A DNA stretch of 64,000 bases from Variovorax sp. SG517 (GTDB lineage: Bacteria > Pseudomonadota > Gammaproteobacteria > Burkholderiales > Burkholderiaceae_C). The stretch covers positions 620,001-684,000 of the forward strand of contig NZ_JABMJG010000002.1 in NCBI RefSeq assembly GCF_013376045.1, read 5' to 3'. Of this stretch, positions 1-9,149 are shown in pieces. A model generated the notes under the pieces. That model did no database searches, was not told where the DNA came from, and saw only the letters and a list, made by a program, of their open reading frames with translations. Each line of letters starts with the position of its first letter. The first letter of the stretch is position 1. The translations under genes were made by a program, and so were the position numbers.

Positions 1-111
1 GAGATGGGCATGAAGCTCTCGGGCATCAAGCTCGCCGGCAGCGGCGTGCAGGCCGCGATGGACCACTTCTCGAGCCACACGGCACCGGCCGCGCTGCAGA
101 AAGCCGCGTAG
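1..111 (+). CDS. C-terminal fragment of an unidentified protein
   Basis: The first 36 codons of the window read open in frame 1 and end at TAG (109-111). The tail is alanine-rich (ends LQKAA) and carries no motif I recognise. It lies 62 bases before the Bug receptor gene on the same strand, so it probably belongs to the same transcription unit, perhaps as an enzyme acting on the receptor's ligand. The start lies outside the window and the function cannot be assigned from this piece. Confidence 0.6.
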   Translation, partial: EMGMKLSGIKLAGSGVQAAMDHFSSHTAPAALQKAA

Positions 112-173
112 ACAACAGGCTCGCAGCGCGGACGGCGCGCATCGGATTTCCACCAACAACGGAGACAAGGAAG

Positions 174-1151
174 ATGCAGAGACGTTCGTTGATCCAGGCT
201 GCGGGCGCCGCGGCCGCCACGCTGGGCGTGCCCCGGCTCTTCGCGCAGGAGTGGCCCACCGGGCCGGTGCGCATCGTGGTCGGTTTCCCGCCCGGCGGCG
301 GCACCGACGCGCTGGCCCGCGTGGTCGCGCAGAAGCTCACCACCATGTGGGGCCAGCAGGTGATCGTCGAGAACAAGGGCGGCGTGGCCGGCGTGCTCGC
401 GGCCGACTACGTGGCGCAGCAGCCCAGCGACGGCAGCACGCTGCTGATGGCCCACATCAATAGCCACGCGCTCGCGCCCAGCCTGCAGCCCAAGCTGCGC
501 TACAACGTCGAGCGCGACTTCGTGCCCATCGTGCTCGTGGGCGTCACGCCCAACCTGCTGATCGCCAACCCGGCGCAGAAGGCGCTGTCGGTGAAGGACA
601 TCGTCGCCGCCTGCAAGGCCGCGCCCGGCACGCTGAGCTTCGGCTCGGCCGGGGCGGGCTCGGCGCAGCACCTGGCGCTGGAGATGTTCAAGCTGCAGGG
701 CGGCGTCGATGCGTTGCACGTGCCCTACAAGGGCAGCGGCCCGCTGCTGGCCGACCTGATGGGAGGGCAAATCCAGTACAGCTTCGAGACCATGACCGCC
801 GCCACGCCGCACGTGAAGAACGGCCGCGTGCTCGCCGTGGCGCAGACGCGCACCAAGCGCGCCAAGGGCCATCCCAACGTGCCGACCATGCAGGAGCAAG
901 GCTTCCAGGGCTTCGAGGCCACCACCTGGTACGGCCTCGCCGGGCCAGGCAAGCTGCCGGCGTCCATCGCGCAGAAGGTGAACCGCGACGTGAACACCGT
1001 GCTGGCCATGCCCGACGTACAGGAGCGGCTGGACACCTACGGCGCGGAGGACGGCGGCGGCTCGCAGGACAAGTTCAGGCAGTTCATCGGCACCGAGATC
1101 GCGAAGTGGGCGAAGGTGGTGAAGGACGGGAACGTGCACGTCGAGACATGA
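174..1151 (+). CDS. Bug-family (TctC-like) periplasmic solute-binding receptor
   Basis: This 325-residue protein has an N-terminal export signal with a twin arginine (MQRRSLIQAAG), ending near LFAQ at about residue 25. The mature start then shows typical Bug motifs: VRIVVGFPPGGGTDALAR, a VIVENKGG loop and a VPYKGSGP segment near residues 183-190. Bug proteins capture carboxylates in the periplasm, usually for tripartite tricarboxylate transporters, but most members are orphans with unknown ligands. No TctA/TctB genes are visible here. A GGAG ribosome binding site precedes the ATG. The hydratase-like gene follows 30 bases downstream, so the ligand may be an acid of a ring-cleavage or keto-acid pathway (inference). 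Confidence 0.93.
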   Translation: MQRRSLIQAAGAAAATLGVPRLFAQEWPTGPVRIVVGFPPGGGTDALARVVAQKLTTMWGQQVIVENKGGVAGVLAADYVAQQPSDGSTLLMAHINSHALAPSLQPKLRYNVERDFVPIVLVGVTPNLLIANPAQKALSVKDIVAACKAAPGTLSFGSAGAGSAQHLALEMFKLQGGVDALHVPYKGSGPLLADLMGGQIQYSFETMTAATPHVKNGRVLAVAQTRTKRAKGHPNVPTMQEQGFQGFEATTWYGLAGPGKLPASIAQKVNRDVNTVLAMPDVQERLDTYGAEDGGGSQDKFRQFIGTEIAKWAKVVKDGNVHVET

Positions 1152-1181
1152 GGGGACTGCTTTGCTGAGAAGATCCGGAAG

Positions 1182-1952
1182 ATGAATCCATCCCAGACCG
1201 CCCTCACCGACGCACTCGTGGCCGCGCGCCGCGGCAACCGCACGCTCGACGCCACGCCCTGGCTCGACACCCTCGAAACGGCCGCACAAGCCTATGAAGT
1301 GCAGGACGCCGTCGCCGCTGCGCTCGGCTGGTTCGAGGGCCAGCCCGTGCCTCGCGCTTGGAAGTCCGGCGGCGGCTCGCGCAGCGCGACGCTCACGCAC
1401 GCGCCGCTGCCGCCCGCTGGGGTGCGGCAGAGCCCGGCCGACTTCAGCGATCTCGTGTTCCACACACCCGGCATCGAGGCCGAGATCGCCCTGCGCCTCG
1501 GCCAGGACGTGACGCCCGCGCAGGCGGCGAAGCTCGACCACGACAACGCCGCATCGCTGATCGACGCCATGGCGGTCTCCGTGGAGATCGTCGACGCGCG
1601 CTGGCAGGACCTGCCTTCCACGCCCGCCCTGCTCCGCCTGGCCGACTCGCAGGTGCATGGCGCGCTCGTGATCGGCGAGTGGAAGCCTTTCGCCGCCGTG
1701 GACTGGGCCTCGCAGCGCTGCGAGACGAAGATCGGCAATGCAGAAGTGGTGGTGCGCGAAGGCACGCATCCGCTGGCCGACCCGGCATGGCTGCTGCCGA
1801 TCTGGCTGCGCCACATCACGCGCAACGGGCAGACGGCGCCGGCCGGCACCGTCGTCACCACCGGCTCGTGGGTCGGTGTGCTGCCCTGCCGGCGGGGCGA
1901 TCAGGTGACGGCCGAGTTCCCCGGCATCGGCGCCGTGCGCTTGATCGTGTAG
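1182..1952 (+). CDS. 2-keto-4-pentenoate hydratase / fumarylacetoacetate hydrolase family protein
   Basis: This 256-residue protein has the layout of the MhpD/HpaH/DmpE hydratase-decarboxylase group: an N-terminal helical region with a YEVQDAV segment, then a core with HTPGIEAEIALRLG and a C-terminal TGSWVGVLP stretch. Those EAE-type acidic residues normally bind the divalent metal. The family hydrates 2-hydroxyalka-2,4-dienoates or decarboxylates oxalocrotonate in meta-cleavage pathways. CGGAAG lies just before the ATG. It follows the Bug receptor closely and its last 52 bases overlap the 3' end of the convergent LysR gene. The precise substrate is unknown. Confidence 0.85.
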   Translation: MNPSQTALTDALVAARRGNRTLDATPWLDTLETAAQAYEVQDAVAAALGWFEGQPVPRAWKSGGGSRSATLTHAPLPPAGVRQSPADFSDLVFHTPGIEAEIALRLGQDVTPAQAAKLDHDNAASLIDAMAVSVEIVDARWQDLPSTPALLRLADSQVHGALVIGEWKPFAAVDWASQRCETKIGNAEVVVREGTHPLADPAWLLPIWLRHITRNGQTAPAGTVVTTGSWVGVLPCRRGDQVTAEFPGIGAVRLIV

Positions 1953-2863
1953 CGCCCGCCTCCCACGCCCGAGCAGGCCACCAGGAAGTCGAGCACCGCC
2001 CGCACCCGCGCGGGCAGCGTGCCGGCCTTGCCGATGTAGACCGCGTGGATCGGCTCCACCTCGGCCGGATTGAATTCCTCCAGCAGCGGCACCAGCCGCC
2101 CCGCATCGATGTCGTGCTGTATGTGGTACAGCGACAGCCGCGCCACGCCCGCCCCCGCGATCGCCAGCTGCCGCAGCGTCTCGCCGTCGCCCGCGCGCAC
2201 CGGCCCAGCCACCGGCAGCCACTGCATGCGGCCGTCCACGCGCAGCGGCCAGTCGGGCGTGTTGCGCCGATAGCTCCAGCCGAGGCGGTTGTGCGCCTCC
2301 AGCTCCTGCGGCGTGCGCGGCGTGCCGTATTTCTCCAGGTAGGCGGATGCGGCGACGATCGCCTGGCTGGTCTCGCCCAGGCGCCGCGCCACGAGGTCGG
2401 ACGCCGGCAACTGGCCCCAGCGGATCGCGATGTCGGCGCGCTCGTCCATCAGGTCGACGATGCGGTCGGTCAGCGCGATGTCGAGCGTGATCTGCGGGTG
2501 CATCTCCAGCAGCCGCGGCACCAGCGGCACCAGCTTGTGGTGCCCGAACGAGACGCTGGCGTTGATGCTCACGCGGCCGCGCGGCGCGGCGCCGGCCGCG
2601 GCGCAGCGCTCGGCCTCGTCCATGTCGGCCAGCACGCGCAGGCTGCGCTCGTAGAACTCGGTGCCCTCTGGCGTGAGCTGCAGCTTGCGCGTGGAGCGAT
2701 GCACCAGCTGGATGCCCAGGCGCAGCTCGAGCCGCGCCACCAGCTTGCTCACGGCCGAGGGCGTCATGCCCAGCAGGCGCGCGGCGGACGAGAAGCCGCC
2801 CGACTCGACCACCTGCACGAAGGCTTCCATCTCTCCGGAACGGTTGACGTCGATGCGCGGCAT
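1901..2863 (-). CDS. LysR-family transcriptional regulator (CrgA-like)
   Basis: 320 residues. The N-terminal winged helix-turn-helix covers about residues 12-70 (MEAFVQVVESGGFSSAARLL, then a TPSAVSKLVARLE recognition helix). The C-terminal half is the usual effector-binding fold. It is divergent from an MFS exporter gene, with a perfect 17-base palindrome in the short region between them, so it probably controls the exporter and itself. The first ATG is used. The second Met at residue 12 begins the HTH and is a possible alternative start. The 3' end overlaps the convergent hydratase gene by 52 bases. Confidence 0.92.
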   Translation of the reverse strand: MPRIDVNRSGEMEAFVQVVESGGFSSAARLLGMTPSAVSKLVARLELRLGIQLVHRSTRKLQLTPEGTEFYERSLRVLADMDEAERCAAAGAAPRGRVSINASVSFGHHKLVPLVPRLLEMHPQITLDIALTDRIVDLMDERADIAIRWGQLPASDLVARRLGETSQAIVAASAYLEKYGTPRTPQELEAHNRLGWSYRRNTPDWPLRVDGRMQWLPVAGPVRAGDGETLRQLAIAGAGVARLSLYHIQHDIDAGRLVPLLEEFNPAEVEPIHAVYIGKAGTLPARVRAVLDFLVACSGVGGGRYTIKRTAPMPGNSAVT

Positions 2864-2878
2864 GGCCTTATTCCAATC

Positions 2879-2895
2879 TGTGATTTGAAATCACA
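2879..2895. promoter_or_regulatory. Perfect palindrome between lysR and MFS gene, probable operator
   Basis: TGTGATTTGAAATCACA is an exact 8-base inverted repeat around a central G. It sits in the gap between the divergent regulator (start 2863) and transporter (start 2957 or 2927). LysR proteins bind interrupted palindromes with an outer T and A, so this is the best candidate site for the neighbouring regulator. Confidence 0.55.
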
Positions 2896-2956
2896 AGTCT
2901 GTGTACCGGCGGCATTCTAGTCATCGATGGAATTCGTCCTCACAGTACAGGGCATC

Positions 2957-4147
2957 ATGCCAATCGCTCTACTCGCCCTCACCGCCGGTGCCTTCGGAAT
3001 AGGCACCACCGAGTTCGTCATCATGGGCCTGCTGATGCAGGTGTCGACGGACCTCCACGTCTCCATCACGGCCGCCGGCCTGCTGATCTCGGGCTATGCG
3101 CTCGGGGTGGCGGTGGGCGCGCCGGTGCTCACCATCGCCACCCGCAAGCTGCCGCGCAAGACGGTGCTGCTCGCGCTGATGGCGATCTTCACGCTGGGCA
3201 ACCTCGCCTGTGCATTGGCGCCCAACTACGAGATGCTGATGGCCGCCCGCGTGATCACCTCGCTCGCACACGGCACCTTCTTCGGCGTCGGCTCGGTGGT
3301 CGCCACCGGCCTGGTGCCGCCGGAGCGCCGCGCATCGGCCATCGCGATCATGTTCACGGGCCTGACAGCCGCCACGCTGCTCGGCGTGCCGGCTGGCGCC
3401 TGGCTGGGCCTGCATTTCGGCTGGCGCTCGGCCTTCTGGGCCGTCACGGCGATCGGCGTGCTCGCCTTCGCGGTGCTCTCGGTGTTCGTTCCCCGCGTCA
3501 AGGACTCGGCCAAGCCCGCGCCGCTGCGCGAGGAACTGGCCGTGCTGGCGCGTCCGCAGGTGCTTCTCGGCCTGGCGATGACGGTGCTCGGCTTCGCGGG
3601 CGTGTTCGTGGTCTACACCTACATCCAGCCGCTGCTCACGCAGGTCACGGGTCTGTCGGAATCGGCGGTGTCGCCGATCCTGCTGGTGTTCGGCGGCGGA
3701 CTTGCCATCGGCAACCTGCTCGGCGGCAAGCTGGCCGACCGCGCGCCGATGGCCGCTGTGTTCGGCACGCTGGTGGCGCTGGCCGTGGTGCTCGGCGCGA
3801 TGCAGTTCACCATCGGCACGCCGTTCGCGGCCGTGGTGTTCGTCGGGCTGCTGGGAATCGCTTCCTTCGCCACCGTCGCGCCGATGCAGCTGCGGGTGCT
3901 CGAGAAGGCTTCCGGCTCCGGCCAGAACCTCGCGTCCAGCCTCAACATCGCGGCCTTCAACCTCGGCAACGCGCTCGGCGCCTGGGTCGGCGGCGTGGTG
4001 ATCGACCATGGCCCGGGGCTGCGCGCGCTGGGCTGGGTTGCCGCGCTGATCACGCTGGTGGGCCTCGCCATCGCGCTATGGAGCCGCGCGCTCGACAAGC
4101 GCGAGCCGCGCGACGCGCTGGTGGATTGCGCCTCGGCCCAAGTCTGA
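2957..4147 (+). CDS. MFS transporter, DHA1 family (AraJ/YdhP-like)
   Basis: About 396 residues with 12 hydrophobic segments. The N-terminus (LLALTAGAFGIGTTEFVIMG) is the hallmark of the YdhP/AraJ/SotB drug and sugar exporter group of the inner membrane. Repeated glycine-rich helices and a charged cytoplasmic loop near residues 165-190 (VKDSAKPAPLREEL) separate the two halves. The chosen ATG aligns with the family's usual start. An in-frame ATG at 2927 would add ten residues, and neither has a clear ribosome binding site. It is divergent from a LysR gene that likely regulates it. The exported substrate is unknown. Confidence 0.92.
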   Translation: MPIALLALTAGAFGIGTTEFVIMGLLMQVSTDLHVSITAAGLLISGYALGVAVGAPVLTIATRKLPRKTVLLALMAIFTLGNLACALAPNYEMLMAARVITSLAHGTFFGVGSVVATGLVPPERRASAIAIMFTGLTAATLLGVPAGAWLGLHFGWRSAFWAVTAIGVLAFAVLSVFVPRVKDSAKPAPLREELAVLARPQVLLGLAMTVLGFAGVFVVYTYIQPLLTQVTGLSESAVSPILLVFGGGLAIGNLLGGKLADRAPMAAVFGTLVALAVVLGAMQFTIGTPFAAVVFVGLLGIASFATVAPMQLRVLEKASGSGQNLASSLNIAAFNLGNALGAWVGGVVIDHGPGLRALGWVAALITLVGLAIALWSRALDKREPRDALVDCASAQV

Positions 4148-4185
4148 GCCTTCCGGCACTCGCCGTGGTGAACAGAAGCGCTGGG

Positions 4186-6987
4186 TCAGTACTCCAGCCG
4201 CGTCGGCGAATCGCTGCTGTGCGATCCACCGGATTGCATGAAGAACGCGAACCGGTCGCGCCCCGCCGCCTTGGCGTTGTAGAGGGCCACGTCGGCGCGC
4301 GCCAGCAGCTCCTCGGCGGTGGCCGACGAGCCGGTCGCGCGGTGGAAGGCGATGCCGATGCTGGTGGTGACATCCACGCGCTGGCCGTCCACCACGAAGG
4401 GCGGCGTGTGGACTCGGTCCACGACCTTTTCCGCCACCACGGCCGCCGCTTCCGGCGCGCTCAGTCCTTCCAGCACCAGCACGAATTCGTCGCCGGCCAG
4501 CCGCGCGACCATGTCGGTGCCGCGCACGCAGCCCTGCAGCCGCCGCGCGTATTCGGTGAGCACGGCATCGCCCACCGCGTGGCCCATGGTGTCGTTGATG
4601 GCCTTGAAGTGGTCGATGTCGAGGAACATCAGCGCCATCGCATGGCCGGTGAGCTGGCTGCGCAGCACCGCGGCGGGCAGGTATTCGTTGAAGGCCAGCC
4701 GGTTGGGCAGGCCGGTGAGCGTGTCCAGCCGTGCCAGCTCGATGAGCTTGTGCTCCACCACCTTCAGCGCCGTGATGTCCAGCGCCAGCGAGAAGATGCC
4801 GTGCGTCACGCCGTCGGTGCGCACGTCGGGCACGTAGATGACCTGCGTGACGCGCTCGCTGCCGCCGCGCTGCATGCGCGCCTCGAACTCCACGCGCTCG
4901 CCGGCCAGCGCCCGCGCGAGCATCGGCTGGCGTGACACGTACACCTCGCGGCCCGAAACCTCCTGCACATGGCGCCCCAGCACCTGCGTCGGGTCGAGCC
5001 CGAGCCATTCGCGGCTGGTGGCATTGGCGAAGGTGATCTTCTCGTCGCGGTCGATGTAGGTGATCAGCGCCGGCATGTTGTCGGTGATGGCGCGCAGCCG
5101 CAGTTCGCTCTCCGCCTGGCGCAGCTCGGCCTCCTTCAGTGCCGTGATGTTGAAGGACATCAGGTAGAAGCCCACGACCTCGCCGCGCAGGTTCTTGTCC
5201 GGGATCAGGTTGACCTGGAAATAGCCCTGCCTGCCGTGCAGCGGCGCGCGCACCGGAAAGCGCACCTTCTTGCCCGAGAACATGACAGGAAGGTACGGTT
5301 TGAGCTGGGAATAGATCGTCCTGCCCAGCGCCGAGCGCAGGGTCGTGCCCTGCAGCGGAACCCCCTCGCCCAGGCCCGCCATCTGGCGCGCCCGGATGTT
5401 GGCGAACAGGCAGTTCTGCTGGCGGTCGAAATAGCCGACCAGCGCCGGGATGCTGTCGGTCACGTCGCGCAGGCGGGTTTCCTGCTCCGACAGGGCGCGG
5501 CGGATCTTGACCTCCTCGGTGATGTCGAAGGTCATCGAGAACACGCCGCACACCTTGCCGTCGGCGTCGAGGTCGGGAATGTAGTGGGCCTTGAAGGTGC
5601 GGTCGCCGATGCCCAGCTCCGGGTCGCCCGACTTCTCGATGATCACCTGCTCCCCTGCCAGCGCGCGCATGAAATGCGGCTCCACCACCGCGAAGTCGGC
5701 CGGGCCGCGCACGTCGGGCATCAGGCGGCCCACCAGCGGCGCGTTGTTGTGCAGGGCCCGCACGTGGGCATTGACGAAGGTGTAGCGCAGCGAGGCGTCG
5801 ACGTGCGACACCATTGCCGGAATGCTGTCCGCGATGACGCGCACCTGCGCCTCGCTGTGCGCGAGGCTGCGCTCGACGGCGCGCCGCTGCTCCATCAGCT
5901 CGTCGAAGGTGCGGGCGAGGTCGCCGATCTCGTCGCGGGCGTAGCTGCGCTGCGCCATCTCCACCTCGTCATGGGGCGCGGCCTTCGATGCTTCCTGCGT
6001 GAAGCGCATGTGCCGGTGCAAGTCGGCCAGCGGCCTGAGCTGCCTGCGCGCCACGGCCAGCGCCAGGGCGCCCGCGGAAAGCGCCAGCGCCAGCGCGCCG
6101 ACCCAGGCGCCGCGCTCGATGGCATTCACCGTCGCGAAGGCCTCGCGGCTCGGATACAGCGCGCCGACGATCCAGTTCGCGCTCTCGGCGCGGTCGAAGG
6201 CGTAGAGCGCGGGCACGCCGGCTTCGTCGACGCCTTCGCTGGAGCCCTGGAAGCCGGCCAGTGCACGAAGGATCTGCGGCGTGCCGCCGCCGTCCGCCTG
6301 GATCTGGTTGAGGATGCGCGAGGTGCGGGGATGGTCGACCACCACGCCGTCGGTCGTGGTCACGAACAGGTAGCCGGTCTTGCCGAGCTTGATGTCGGTC
6401 AGCGTACCCAGGACGTTGCGGTCCTTCAGGTTGATGGCGCCGGAAATCACGAATCTCACCTGCCCCGCCTGATCGAGCACCGGCTCGGTGATGGCCACCT
6501 GCGCCAGCCCGTTGAGCCTGTTGCGGTAGGGCTCCGACACAAGGCCAGCCCTGGAGGCGACGGTCTGCTGGAAGTAGGGCCGGTCCTTGACGTTCACCTT
6601 GCCGATGGCCTGCGCGCCGTTCAGGTTGGCCACCAGGTTGCCCTCCATGTCGAGGAAGGCGACGTTGTCGAAAGCCTGGCGCAGCGAGACGTGCTTTTCA
6701 AGGAAGGCCTGCAGCGCCGCGTCGGCCTGGAAGTCCTGCGCCTGCACGCTGCCGCCGAAGGTCCGCAGCAGGATGCGGCGGCTGTCGAACTTCTGGTCGA
6801 TGGCGTCCGCGATGGCGCTCACCCGGGCCAGCTCCTCGGCCGCGACCGAGGCCCGCATGTTGCTCTTGACCAGGTGCAGTGCGACGGTGGCGATCGCGAA
6901 TGTGGCCAGCAGGACCACGGCCGCCACGCCGAGGCTCAGGCGGGTATGCAAGCCGAGACGGATTTTCGAGGAGCCTTTTTGAGTCAT
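4186..6987 (-). CDS. Membrane sensor diguanylate cyclase (Cache-HAMP-PAS-PAS-PAS-GGDEF)
   Basis: 933 residues. One membrane helix at about 13-38, a periplasmic double-Cache sensor at about 45-290, a second helix at about 293-314, a HAMP linker, three PAS-like repeats (roughly 390-500, 515-630, 640-755; each starts with an I-A/T-D-S/N-I/M-P motif) and a C-terminal GGDEF domain from about 765. The signature is RLAGDEF, so the first glycine is alanine, a form often still active. RGTD five residues upstream is a product-inhibition site, and FLDIDHFKAIND is intact. It should make c-di-GMP in response to an external small molecule. Start chosen at ATG 6987 just before the first helix. An upstream in-frame start at 7086 would add 33 residues of poor quality. 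Confidence 0.92.
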   Translation of the reverse strand: MTQKGSSKIRLGLHTRLSLGVAAVVLLATFAIATVALHLVKSNMRASVAAEELARVSAIADAIDQKFDSRRILLRTFGGSVQAQDFQADAALQAFLEKHVSLRQAFDNVAFLDMEGNLVANLNGAQAIGKVNVKDRPYFQQTVASRAGLVSEPYRNRLNGLAQVAITEPVLDQAGQVRFVISGAINLKDRNVLGTLTDIKLGKTGYLFVTTTDGVVVDHPRTSRILNQIQADGGGTPQILRALAGFQGSSEGVDEAGVPALYAFDRAESANWIVGALYPSREAFATVNAIERGAWVGALALALSAGALALAVARRQLRPLADLHRHMRFTQEASKAAPHDEVEMAQRSYARDEIGDLARTFDELMEQRRAVERSLAHSEAQVRVIADSIPAMVSHVDASLRYTFVNAHVRALHNNAPLVGRLMPDVRGPADFAVVEPHFMRALAGEQVIIEKSGDPELGIGDRTFKAHYIPDLDADGKVCGVFSMTFDITEEVKIRRALSEQETRLRDVTDSIPALVGYFDRQQNCLFANIRARQMAGLGEGVPLQGTTLRSALGRTIYSQLKPYLPVMFSGKKVRFPVRAPLHGRQGYFQVNLIPDKNLRGEVVGFYLMSFNITALKEAELRQAESELRLRAITDNMPALITYIDRDEKITFANATSREWLGLDPTQVLGRHVQEVSGREVYVSRQPMLARALAGERVEFEARMQRGGSERVTQVIYVPDVRTDGVTHGIFSLALDITALKVVEHKLIELARLDTLTGLPNRLAFNEYLPAAVLRSQLTGHAMALMFLDIDHFKAINDTMGHAVGDAVLTEYARRLQGCVRGTDMVARLAGDEFVLVLEGLSAPEAAAVVAEKVVDRVHTPPFVVDGQRVDVTTSIGIAFHRATGSSATAEELLARADVALYNAKAAGRDRFAFFMQSGGSHSSDSPTRLEY

Positions 6988-7125
6988 TGAGCGTGTTCGG
7001 ACCGGGGCGTCGCCGGCAGGACGGGGGTTTCCGGCCACAGTATCGACGCGTTCTGCGCACCACGGAAGATATAGGAAGCCCTCCATTCTTGCCGTGACGG
7101 GTACGCAGCTGTACCCGTATCGGAT

Positions 7126-8559
7126 TCAACCCATCTGCAAAAGCACGTCGCGTACCCGGTCCAGCGACGGATCGATGTCCGCCTCGTCGATGGCGCCGAA
7201 GCCCAGCATCAGCCCCGGACGCGGCGGCGAGAAATGGAAGAACGGCGCCAGCGGATACAGCCCCACGTCGACCCGCCGGGCCAGCGCGACGAGCTGGCCG
7301 ATGTCGATCTCGCGCCTGCAGACGGCTGCCATGTGGATGCCGGCCGTCACCGGCAGCAGCTCGAACCAGGGCGACAAGTCGTCCGCGAAGCGCCGCACGA
7401 TGCGCTCCCGCCGCGCCGCGTAAACCGCGTGGCAGCGGCGGACGTGCCTGTTGAGATTTCCGTCGGCGATGAACTTGGCCAGCGCCCATTGCGCTTGCGT
7501 CGAGGTGTGCCAGTCGGTCAGATGCTTGGCCGTGCCCACTGCTTCCAGCACCGCCGGGGGCGCGACCAGGTAGCCCAGCCGCAGGTCGGGCGAAAGCGTC
7601 TTCGAGAAGGTGCCTACGAAGGCCACGAGGCCGCGCTCGTCCATGCTCTGCAGCGAATCGGCGGGCCGGCCTTCGTAGCGGAATTCGCTGTCGTAGTCGT
7701 CCTCTATCACGATGGCGCCCAGCTCGTCGGCGCGCGCCAGCAGCGCCTTGCGGCGGCGCTCGCTCATCGCAACGCCCAGCGGGAACTGGTGCGCGGGTGT
7801 CACGTAGATCAGCCGCGTGCCGTCGGGAATGCGCTCCACCACCAGCCCCTCGCGGTCGACCGGCACGCCCACCACCTTCGCGCCCTGCGCGCCCAGCAGT
7901 TGCCGGGCGGGCGGATAGCCGGGCTCCTCCATCGCGACCGTGCTGCCGGGCTCCACGAGCACCCGCGCGATCAGGTCCAGCGCCTGCTGCGCGCCATTGG
8001 TGACGAGGATGTCGGCCGCGCCGCAGCGCACGCCCCTGGAAAAGCTGACATGCCGCGCGATGCCGTCGCGCAGCTCGTGCAGCCCCTCGGCGTCGCCGTA
8101 GAGGCCGCGCGAACGCGTGCCCTGGCGCAGCGCATGCAGCACGCAGCGGCGCCAGTCGGCATGCGGAAAGAGGTCGCGCGCCGGAGCCCCGCCGATGTAC
8201 TCGTAGCGCGCGCTGCCCGCCGGCGCGGGATGCCGCAGCGGCGTGTTCATGCCGCGCCAGTGCTCGACCATCGCCGAGCCCGCGAGCGACCGCGCTGCCG
8301 CGGGTGACGGCCCGCGCGCCGCGCCCTCGGCCACGAAGGTGCCGCTGCCGACGCGCGCGGTGAGCAGCCGGTCGAAGCTCAGCCTGGCATAGGCCTCGGA
8401 CACCGTCTTGCGCGACAGGCCCAGCTGCTCGGCGAGAAGCCGCGAGGGCGGCAGCTTTTCTCCGGCGGCCAGCCGGCCGGTGCGGATCGCGTCCTTCAGC
8501 TGCCGGTAGAGCTGCCCGGCCAGGTCCTTGTCGCCTTCGATGACGACGTGCAATTCCAT
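7126..8559 (-). CDS. MocR-type regulator: GntR DNA-binding domain fused to PLP aminotransferase fold
   Basis: 477 residues. Residues about 10-80 form a GntR winged helix (LYRQLKDAIRTGRLAAGEKLPPSR is the first part, followed by SRKTVSEAYARL). Residues about 110-475 form a fold-type I aminotransferase with the PLP-binding lysine in FSKTL. This is the MocR/PdxR/GabR layout, in which PLP or an amino-acid adduct is sensed. It is divergent from the AhpD-like gene at 8663, with repeated GGATTG boxes in between, so that gene is the likely target. Confidence 0.93.
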   Translation of the reverse strand: MELHVVIEGDKDLAGQLYRQLKDAIRTGRLAAGEKLPPSRLLAEQLGLSRKTVSEAYARLSFDRLLTARVGSGTFVAEGAARGPSPAAARSLAGSAMVEHWRGMNTPLRHPAPAGSARYEYIGGAPARDLFPHADWRRCVLHALRQGTRSRGLYGDAEGLHELRDGIARHVSFSRGVRCGAADILVTNGAQQALDLIARVLVEPGSTVAMEEPGYPPARQLLGAQGAKVVGVPVDREGLVVERIPDGTRLIYVTPAHQFPLGVAMSERRRKALLARADELGAIVIEDDYDSEFRYEGRPADSLQSMDERGLVAFVGTFSKTLSPDLRLGYLVAPPAVLEAVGTAKHLTDWHTSTQAQWALAKFIADGNLNRHVRRCHAVYAARRERIVRRFADDLSPWFELLPVTAGIHMAAVCRREIDIGQLVALARRVDVGLYPLAPFFHFSPPRPGLMLGFGAIDEADIDPSLDRVRDVLLQMG

Positions 8560-8591
8560 CGGATTGGTCTCCTGCGATTGCTCCGGATTGG
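8560..8591. promoter_or_regulatory. Three GATTG direct repeats upstream of the MocR gene
   Basis: CGGATTGG occurs at 8560-8567 and 8584-8591, with a related GCGATTGC at 8574-8581. MocR regulators commonly bind direct repeats in the divergent promoter region, so these are candidate half-sites for the adjacent regulator. This is inference from position and sequence only. Confidence 0.35.
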
Positions 8592-8662
8592 CCGCCGCCG
8601 GCGGCGCCCTTCGCTCCTAGCATCGAGCCAGGATTGAACCACTACCGAAGAAGGAACCCGAC

Positions 8663-9115
8663 ATGCAGTCCCATACAGAATCCCGCCTCGATTTCTACAA
8701 GGCCTCGCCCGACGCGCTCAAGGCGCTGATCGCCTTCGAAGTGGCCATCGGCAAGCTCGGCCTGGAGCCGAAGCTGCTCGACCTCGTCAAGCTGCGCGCC
8801 TCGCAGATCAACGGCTGCGCCTACTGCATCGACCTGCACACGGCCGACCTGCGTAAGGCCGGTGAAACCGACCGCCGCCTGGCCACGCTGAGCGTCTGGC
8901 ACGAAACGCCCTTCTTCACCGAGCGCGAACGCGCCGCACTGGCATGGACCGAGGCGGTGACACAGGTGTCGCTCACGCACGCGCCCGACGAAGCCTACGA
9001 GGCGCTCGCGGCGCAGTTCAGCGAGACCGAGCGCGTCAACCTGACGATGGCGATCAACGCCATCAACAGCTGGAACCGGCTGTCGATCGGCTTTCGCAAG
9101 CAACTGTCGGCCTGA
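8663..9115 (+). CDS. AhpD-like carboxymuconolactone decarboxylase family protein
   Basis: 150 residues. The motif NGCAYCIDLH near residue 52 holds the CxxC and downstream His that define the AhpD-type alkylhydroperoxidase core. FFTERERAALAWTEAVT is the second typical segment. Members act in peroxide or reactive-species defence, using the CxxC pair as redox centre. GAAGAAGGAA precedes the ATG at good distance. Divergence from a MocR regulator suggests induction by a signal sensed through PLP chemistry. Confidence 0.92.
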   Translation: MQSHTESRLDFYKASPDALKALIAFEVAIGKLGLEPKLLDLVKLRASQINGCAYCIDLHTADLRKAGETDRRLATLSVWHETPFFTERERAALAWTEAVTQVSLTHAPDEAYEALAAQFSETERVNLTMAINAINSWNRLSIGFRKQLSA

Positions 9116-9149
9116 GCGGCCGAGCCCACGGCTCCCGGGGCGCGCTGCG

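Noticed and set aside
2879..2895. Catabolite-activator (CRP) site
   Set aside because: The half-sites TGTGA and TCACA are separated by 7 bases rather than the standard 6, and the position between a LysR gene and its target fits a LysR operator better.
4969..6990. Long plus-strand open frame opposite the Cache-PAS-GGDEF gene
   Set aside because: It is a compositional shadow of the sensor gene, rich in Arg, His and Ala with no motif.
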